64,000 bases of DNA from Anaerolineales bacterium (GTDB lineage Bacteria > Chloroflexota > Anaerolineae > 4572-78 > J111), in assembly GCA_015075405.1 (NCBI GenBank), contig JABTUK010000003.1, forward strand, positions 186,001-250,000, written 5' to 3'. The notes below the pieces were generated by a model that saw nothing but the letters and a program-made list of their open reading frames with translations, did no database searches and had not been told where the DNA came from. The stretch's first letter is position 1. Each line of letters starts with the position of its first letter. Below, one piece after another: positions 58,871-64,000 of the stretch. The position numbers and the translations under genes are program-made.

Positions 58871-60616
58871 GTGACCCGAAAACGTCGAAATAATCGCGAT
58901 AAACTTAATTGGTATCGCGTTGATTTGCATTTGCACACGCCTGGTTCAAACGATTACCTGGAACCCGGCGTCAGTTATTTGGACATTCTCAAAAAAGCCG
59001 AACAGTGCGGCCTGGATATTATTGCTTTTACCGACCATAATACGGTCGCCGGTTTGCGGGCGCTGCGCAAAGAAGTTGAAGACCTGATGCTGCTGGAACA
59101 ACTTGAGCGCATCCGGCCCGATGAACAACAGCGCTTAAACGAATATCGCCGTTTGGCCGAAAAAATATTGTTACTGCCCGGCTTTGAGCTGACCGCTACC
59201 CTGGGCTTTCACGTTTTGGGTATTTTTCCGCCCGAAACCAGCGCCCGCGAATTGGACCATATTTTGCTCAACCTGCGTGTCCCTGCCGACCGTCTGGACG
59301 AAGGCTCCACCGAAGTGGGAGCTACAGTGGATGTGCTGACCGCCTACCGCATTATCCACGAAGCCGGCGGCCTGGCGATTGCCGCGCATGCCAATTCAGC
59401 GCACGGGGTGGCTATGCAGGGCTTTGATTTTGGCGGTCAAACAAAAATTGCTTACACTCAAGACCCTCACCTGCACGCTCTGGAAGTGACCGATTTGGAG
59501 GTGAAGCGCCGGCGGACAACCGCCAGTTTTTTCAACGGCTCCAAACCCGAATACCCCCGCCGCATGCACTGCATCCAGGGGTCCGACGCCCACCGGCTTC
59601 ACCGTGACCCCAACGACAAAAATCGCCTGGGGGTGGGCGACCGGGTCACAGAGGTGGCCCTACCGGAACCAACCTTTACCGCGCTCAAAGAGTTATTCCA
59701 GGATAACGACTTCTCCCGCACCCGTCCCTTCCGCCCCAAGCAGGCTCCCTTTGACCACGTCGCCGCGGCCCGGCAGGTGGGGGCCAATATCGTCCAATCC
59801 TTCCACGAGTCGTTGGCCCAGCGGGGCGGCCATCTGCACGAGGTTTTGTGCGATATTTGCGCCTTTGCTAATACCAACGGCGGCGCCATTTTTGTGGGCG
59901 TGTCTAATAATGCCCAGAACCCGGTGGCCGGTATCGCCAAACCCCAGGAAGCGGTTGAGACCATCCGCAATGAAGTTGAAAAGAAAATCACCCCGCCGCT
60001 GGACGTTGGCATTGACATCCACGAAACGCAGGGTAAAAAAGTGCTGCAAATTACCGTGCCGGTAGGGAATGACCCGCCCTACGTGATTGACGAAAACAAA
60101 ATTTATATTCGGGATGAAAGCGACAGCAATTTGGCTGTGCGCGATGAAATTGTGGCCCTGGTCAAGCGCAGCTTGCAGATAAAGCCGGAGCCGTTTGCCA
60201 GCGCCGACAGCCTGCCGGACGAAGTAATGGTTGAGCCCGTTCACCAGAATGGAAGCTCGCCCGAACCTAAAACCGGGGTTGAAATTATTTCGGTGGAAGA
60301 ACGCAATGGTAAAAATTATTACACCCTGCGTGATTTACGAAACGGCAACATTGTTCATAATGTCACCCGGCAGTCGGCCCGCAAATTGTGGCAGTATGCT
60401 CTAACCGAACACGAAACCCATACGGTGGATGCCACTAAAATTGAGTGGCAGGGTGATATTGGCTTATGGAAAAAGTACAAGCGGGGCGGCCAGGTGCGTT
60501 TTGACCTGCTCCAGCGCGATCCCGATAACTTGCTGCGGATTTACTACGGCGTCACCGAAGACGGGATTCACGGTCCCTGGCAAAAATTGATTGATGCGGG
60601 AGAGGTTCAGGTGTAA
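58871..60616 (+). CDS. PHP-domain / AlbA_2 (Schlafen-like) fusion protein
   Basis: This 581-residue protein fuses two known domains. The PHP phosphoesterase (about 13-285) has DLHLHTPGSND, IIAFTDHNTVAGL, LLPGFELTA, AIAAHANSAHG and GSDAHR, the full metal-binding set. An AlbA_2 (Schlafen AlbA-like) domain (about 310-440) follows, with ICAFANTNGGAIFVGVSNN and YIRDESDSNLAVRDEI. The last hundred residues (NGKNYYTLRDLRNGNIVHNV..., KRGGQVRFDLLQRDPDN) are of unknown fold. AlbA_2 proteins are linked with nucleic-acid binding or ATP use, so action on a nucleotide or nucleic-acid phosphate is plausible. mogA follows 1 nt after the stop. Confidence 0.9.
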   Translation: MTRKRRNNRDKLNWYRVDLHLHTPGSNDYLEPGVSYLDILKKAEQCGLDIIAFTDHNTVAGLRALRKEVEDLMLLEQLERIRPDEQQRLNEYRRLAEKILLLPGFELTATLGFHVLGIFPPETSARELDHILLNLRVPADRLDEGSTEVGATVDVLTAYRIIHEAGGLAIAAHANSAHGVAMQGFDFGGQTKIAYTQDPHLHALEVTDLEVKRRRTTASFFNGSKPEYPRRMHCIQGSDAHRLHRDPNDKNRLGVGDRVTEVALPEPTFTALKELFQDNDFSRTRPFRPKQAPFDHVAAARQVGANIVQSFHESLAQRGGHLHEVLCDICAFANTNGGAIFVGVSNNAQNPVAGIAKPQEAVETIRNEVEKKITPPLDVGIDIHETQGKKVLQITVPVGNDPPYVIDENKIYIRDESDSNLAVRDEIVALVKRSLQIKPEPFASADSLPDEVMVEPVHQNGSSPEPKTGVEIISVEERNGKNYYTLRDLRNGNIVHNVTRQSARKLWQYALTEHETHTVDATKIEWQGDIGLWKKYKRGGQVRFDLLQRDPDNLLRIYYGVTEDGIHGPWQKLIDAGEVQV

Positions 60617-60617
60617 G

Positions 60618-61127
60618 GTGCAGCCCAGAGTTGGTGTTTTAACCATTAGCGATCGGGGTGCGGCCGGCCTGTACGAGGACAAAAGCGGCCCGGTGATCTG
60701 CCAGATAGTCACCGAGCGCCTGGGGGCGGCGGTTGATCGAACTGCGCTGGTAGCCGATGAAATCGAGCAAATCAAAGTTATTTTGCTGGAGTGGGTTGAC
60801 CAGGCAGGGTTGGACCTCATTTTGACCACCGGCGGCACCGGCTTTGCCCCCCGCGATGTCACCCCCGAGGCGACGCGGCTGGTCATTCAAAAAGAAACGC
60901 CTGGTTTAATTTTTGCTATGCTGCGCGACAGCCTGGCTGTGACTCCGCACGCTATGCTCTCGCGGATGGTTGCGGGTATCCGGGGCCGAACCTTGATTAT
61001 CAATCTGCCGGGCAGCCCCAAGGCAGTCCGGGAAAATTTGGAGACTATTTTACCGGCTCTGCCCCACGCCCTGGAATTGCTCAAAGATGACCCCCAGGCG
61101 CAGCAGAGCCACAAGGTGAAAGGATAA
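60618..61127 (+). CDS. mogA: MogA/MoaB-family molybdenum cofactor protein
   Basis: The 169-residue protein has GVLTISDRGAAGLYEDKSGP, LILTTGGTGFAPRDVTPEAT and INLPGSPKAVRENL, the molybdopterin adenylyltransferase motifs. It activates molybdopterin with ATP before molybdenum insertion. The start is a GTG one nt past the preceding stop; a TTG and ATG further upstream are in frame but inside the PHP gene. No other moa/moe genes are near. Confidence 0.92.
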   Translation: MQPRVGVLTISDRGAAGLYEDKSGPVICQIVTERLGAAVDRTALVADEIEQIKVILLEWVDQAGLDLILTTGGTGFAPRDVTPEATRLVIQKETPGLIFAMLRDSLAVTPHAMLSRMVAGIRGRTLIINLPGSPKAVRENLETILPALPHALELLKDDPQAQQSHKVKG

Positions 61128-61136
61128 AGGGCTGTT

Positions 61137-61484
61137 ATGAGTCAAGATTGCATCTTTTGTAAAATCGCCGCCGGCCAGATTGGCGGACCGCCCCTGTTTC
61201 AAGATGAGCATGTGACCGCTTTTCGAGATGTTAATCCCCAGGCCCCGCTGCATGTGCTGCTCATTCCCAACAAGCATATTGTTTCGCTCAATGAGGCCAA
61301 TGCCGAGGATCAGGCCCTGTTAGGACATCTGATGCTGACTGCGGTAAAATTGGCTCAAGCTGAAGGGGTGGCCAATGGAGGGTATCGCCTGGTAGCAAAT
61401 ACCGGCCCAAATGGGGGCCAGTCAGTGTTTCATCTGCATCTGCATCTGCTGGCCGGGCGACGGCTCACCTGGCCGCCGGGATAA
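61137..61484 (+). CDS. HIT-family nucleotide hydrolase
   Basis: The 115-residue HINT-like protein has CIFCKIAAGQIGGPPLFQDE, APLHVLLIPNKHI and the catalytic triad motif SVFHLHLHLLAGR. HINT proteins hydrolyse AMP-lysine and other adenosine phosphoramidates. It follows mogA by 9 nt and precedes yqeY across a palindromic repeat. Confidence 0.93.
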   Translation: MSQDCIFCKIAAGQIGGPPLFQDEHVTAFRDVNPQAPLHVLLIPNKHIVSLNEANAEDQALLGHLMLTAVKLAQAEGVANGGYRLVANTGPNGGQSVFHLHLHLLAGRRLTWPPG

Positions 61485-61509
61485 TTTATATTCTCAGGAA
61501 ATTAGCTCA

Positions 61510-61619
61510 AAAATCACCCTTCGATACGGGCTAACGCCCTACTCAGGATGATTTTCCTTTTGCAAACGCATCCTGAGTAGCTCTGAGCGAAGCGAAGGGC
61601 ATATCGAAGGGTGCGATTT
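61510..61619. repeat. Palindromic element (CCCTTCGATAC...CATCCTGAGTAG)
   Basis: AATCACCCTTCGATAC and an inner ACTCAGGATG pair with CATCCTGAGT and TATCGAAGGGTGCGATT at the other end. This belongs to a palindrome type widespread in bacterial genomes. It lies between the HIT and yqeY genes. Confidence 0.8.
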
Positions 61620-61656
61620 AGAAAACTCCGAATATATGGGAGATGGGAACTAACTT

Positions 61657-62100
61657 ATGAGTCTCAAAGACCAGTTAAACGAAGATTTAAAGAGCGCCAT
61701 GAAGAGCGGCGAAAAAGTTCGCACCGAAACTTTGCGCTCTTTAAAATCGGCTATTAAGTATGCCGAGATTCAAGCCGGCAACGAGCTGGATGATAACGGC
61801 GTGTTGGGCGTGGTCAGGCAGCAAGCCAAACAGCGCCGCGACTCGATCGCCGAATTTGAAAAGGGAAACCGCGCTGATTTGATTGAAAAAGAGGCGGCCG
61901 AATTGGCCGTGCTGGAAAAGTATCTGCCGGCGCAACTGCCCGAAGCTGAGATCGAAGCGAAAGCCAGGGCTGTCATTGCCGCGCTGGGGGTGACGGATGC
62001 CAGAGGCACGGGGCAGGTTATGAAGCAGCTCATGGCCGAGCTTAAAGGCCAGGCTGATGGCAGCGTGATTAATCAGGTGGTCCGCCGCTTGTTAGCCTGA
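61657..62100 (+). CDS. yqeY: GatB/YqeY-domain protein
   Basis: The 147-residue YqeY family protein has MSLKDQLNEDLKSAMKSGEK, RTETLRSLKSAIKYAEI, AELAVLEKYLPAQLPEAEIE and GQVMKQLMAELKGQADGSVI, the full family profile related to the C-terminal tRNA-binding domain of GatB. Its role is not established, though a link to tRNA amidation is often assumed. The ATG follows GGGA; the next gene starts 20 nt downstream. Confidence 0.93.
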   Translation: MSLKDQLNEDLKSAMKSGEKVRTETLRSLKSAIKYAEIQAGNELDDNGVLGVVRQQAKQRRDSIAEFEKGNRADLIEKEAAELAVLEKYLPAQLPEAEIEAKARAVIAALGVTDARGTGQVMKQLMAELKGQADGSVINQVVRRLLA

Positions 62101-62119
62101 GCTATCCAGCGAGAATTGT

Positions 62120-64000
62120 ATGCTACAACGAACCGGAGAAATCAGGAGCGGCGGGGTGCGTTTAACCTCTATCCGCCAGACTATGCGGGCGGTTTTGATT
62201 GCCCTCATTTTTGCCAGCGCCGGCAGCCTGATCCTGATTTACCAATTTGTGCCAACCGAGGTGGTCAAGCTGGAATTGGGCGATGTAGTGCCCAAAGATA
62301 TTATCGCGCCGCGCCAGGTTGTCTATACTAGCACCATTGAGACCGAGGCCGCCCGTGACCGCGCCCGTAATTTGGTTTCAACCATCTATAGCCCCCCTGA
62401 CCCCAAAGTAGCCCGCCAGCAAGTAGAGAAACTGCGTAAAATATTTGATTTTTTGGACTCCGTGCGGGCCGACGCCTATGGTTCGCTGGCCGAGAAATCG
62501 GAATGGATTGCCGCCATTCCCGATGTGAACCTCTCCGACCTGGTGGTGGACCAAATCCTGATTATGAATGACACGGATTGGGCCGAAACGCGCCAGGAAG
62601 CCCTGGCCGTGCTCGACGAGGCCATGCGGGCTGAAATTCGAGAAACCCAGGTTGCCTCGACCCGCCGTCAACTGCCCACCAAAGTAGCTTTGGATACCTC
62701 GGATAACCAGTCAAGCGTCATTGTGGCGTTGACCGAAGATTTGATTTTGCCCAACACCTTCCCCGATGAAGCCCGGACTGAAGCCGAGCGCCAGGCCGCC
62801 GCCAATAGCATCCCGGCGGTGCAGGCGACGATTGAGCAAAATGAGCTGGTTATTTCGGCTGGCCGCATTGTTGGCCCCAAAGATTTGGAACGGCTGCAAG
62901 CCCTCAATGCCACCCAGCCGGAGTTTAGCTGGATTGAGAATTTTGCTACGCCCGCGGTTCTTGTTTTGCTCACCACCATCGTGATTAGCTTTTACCTGGC
63001 CCGCTACGCCCCGCGTATTTTGGCCGATGACCGGCGGCTCATGTTGCTGGCGTTTCTACTGCTGGCTTTTATTGCCATCGCCAAACTGATGATCCCGGAC
63101 CGTGGCTATATTGCTTACTTCTACCCTATTGCAGCCTTGACGATGATGGTTGTGGTGCTAATTAATACTCAGGTTGTCTTTATTTTAACCACAGTGTTGG
63201 CTCTTTTGGCCGGTTATATTGCCACTGATGTGCCGGCGGCTATTGTGATTTATTTGATCCTGAGTGGCTGGACAGGGGCCTTGGCCATTGGTAAAGATCA
63301 GCGGGTCAATGCGCTGTTGGCGGCAGGGGTTTATGTGGGCATTATCAATGTGGGTGTTATCTTTGCGCTGAACATGTCCCGCTCACCTGACTTCATCAAT
63401 CTGGGCATCTTGCTGCTGGTGGGTTTGCTCAACGGCATCTTTTCGGCGGGTCTGGCCGCCGTTGGTTTGTCGGTCATTGGCAATCTGGTCGGCATTACCA
63501 CTTCAATCCAGCTTTTAGACCTGGGCCGCCCGACCCATCCCTTGCTGCGCCAATTATTGCTCAAAGCGCCGGGGACCTACCACCACAGTCTGATGGTCAG
63601 CAACCTGGGGGAACAGGCCGCAGAACGAATTGGAGCCAATGCTTTGCTGGTGCGGGTGATGGCCTACTATCACGATGTGGGCAAAATGCAGCGGCCTTAT
63701 TTCTTTATCGAAAACCAACCGGGGGGCATTAACGTCCACGAAAAACTTGACCCCCAAATTAGCGCCCAAATTATCATCAGTCACGTTAAAGATGGCCTGG
63801 ATTTAGCTCAAAAATACCGGCTGCCCCGCGCCATCAAAGACGGCATTGGGCAGCATCATGGCACTAGCCTGGTCAAATATTTCTATTATCAGGCCGTTGA
63901 GGTTGCCAAAGAAAAGGATTTACAGGTAGACCCACTTGACTTTTTATATCCAGGGCCAAAGCCCCAAACCAAAGAGAATGGTATTTTAATGCTGGCCGAT
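62120..64000 (+). CDS. 7TM-HD phosphohydrolase (PgpH-like), 3' end beyond window
   Basis: The first 627 codons of a PgpH-type c-di-AMP phosphodiesterase homologue. An N-terminal membrane helix (MRAVLIALIFASAGSLILIY) is followed by an extracellular 7TMR-HDED domain (to about residue 270), a multi-helix membrane domain, and the start of the HD domain with KAPGTYHHSLMVSNLGEQAA, AYYHDVGKM and HHGTSLVKYFYYQA. The open frame continues past the window. An ATG at 62120 has a weak ribosome-binding site; a GTG twelve codons later follows AGGAGCGG and is an alternative. It likely degrades c-di-AMP at the membrane. Confidence 0.92.
   Translation, partial: MLQRTGEIRSGGVRLTSIRQTMRAVLIALIFASAGSLILIYQFVPTEVVKLELGDVVPKDIIAPRQVVYTSTIETEAARDRARNLVSTIYSPPDPKVARQQVEKLRKIFDFLDSVRADAYGSLAEKSEWIAAIPDVNLSDLVVDQILIMNDTDWAETRQEALAVLDEAMRAEIRETQVASTRRQLPTKVALDTSDNQSSVIVALTEDLILPNTFPDEARTEAERQAAANSIPAVQATIEQNELVISAGRIVGPKDLERLQALNATQPEFSWIENFATPAVLVLLTTIVISFYLARYAPRILADDRRLMLLAFLLLAFIAIAKLMIPDRGYIAYFYPIAALTMMVVVLINTQVVFILTTVLALLAGYIATDVPAAIVIYLILSGWTGALAIGKDQRVNALLAAGVYVGIINVGVIFALNMSRSPDFINLGILLLVGLLNGIFSAGLAAVGLSVIGNLVGITTSIQLLDLGRPTHPLLRQLLLKAPGTYHHSLMVSNLGEQAAERIGANALLVRVMAYYHDVGKMQRPYFFIENQPGGINVHEKLDPQISAQIIISHVKDGLDLAQKYRLPRAIKDGIGQHHGTSLVKYFYYQAVEVAKEKDLQVDPLDFLYPGPKPQTKENGILMLAD

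Noticed and set aside
1..64000. tRNA or rRNA genes
   Set aside because: I looked for T-loop and acceptor patterns and conserved rRNA blocks by eye and found none; a covariance search would be decisive.

Overview
The window looks like a chromosomal segment of a Chloroflexota bacterium, most likely an aerobic or facultative member of the Anaerolineae/Caldilineae side of the phylum. This is an inference from gene content: Pro/Thr-rich lipoprotein linkers, secreted proteins ending in a short [Y/V]LP[I/V/L]ILK/R motif, a SURF1-type oxidase assembly factor, an assimilatory sulfate-reduction operon, and Fhs/FchA tetrahydrofolate enzymes. No rRNA, tRNA, CRISPR array or transposase gene was seen. Both ends cut genes: a sugar-acid dehydratase at the left and a 7TM-HD phosphohydrolase at the right.

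Layout. 1-13 kb: dehydratase, EttA, a restriction-modification gene broken by a composite palindrome/DUF559 insertion, aldo-keto reductase plus peptide deformylase, two SDR oxidoreductases, an AraC regulator and a tandem DUF3224 protein. 14.6-20.1 kb: sulfur-assimilation operon (CysH-type APS reductase, siroheme synthase, sulfite reductase, an unknown protein, DUF4202). 20-22.4 kb: an AIR-synthase-like protein behind an elaborate leader RNA, and an MBL-fold protein. 22.6-30.6 kb: MutL, membrane methyltransferase with GbsR-type regulator, MsrA, a toxin-antitoxin pair, PheA-AroF, a lipoprotein. 30.7-43.8 kb: a large secreted M4 metalloprotease, response regulators, an MttB-family methyltransferase, SURF1, a REC-histidine kinase, a nuclease lipoprotein, glycosyltransferase and VanZ. 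44-50 kb: ScpA, a beta-propeller protein, RsmD, Fhs and FchA. 50-57.6 kb: four secreted or membrane proteins in one direction, preceded by a sigma-70 factor gene. 58-64 kb: a receiver protein, a PHP-AlbA_2 fusion, MogA, HIT, YqeY and the HD phosphohydrolase.

The most striking feature is the DNA between genes. More than twenty gaps carry a tandem array of a 6-8 bp word (usually 7 bp) followed by a matching array of its reverse complement. Each site uses a different word, so the architecture is conserved rather than the sequence. Several arrays have entered coding sequence in frame (mutL, a glycosyltransferase, the pheA tail, a lipoprotein signal peptide). Layered on these are sequence-defined palindromic families: a CCCTCACCCC/CTCTCCC family that flanks a DUF559 endonuclease inserted in a methylase gene, a 92-bp hairpin found twice with a compensatory base change, and nested palindromes. 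The best candidate for an undescribed regulatory system is the minus-strand leader at about 21.29-21.49 kb: near-consensus promoter, strong Shine-Dalgarno, an 18-codon ORF, two mutually exclusive stems (one hiding the Shine-Dalgarno) and a terminator-like hairpin, all ahead of the AIR-synthase-like gene.
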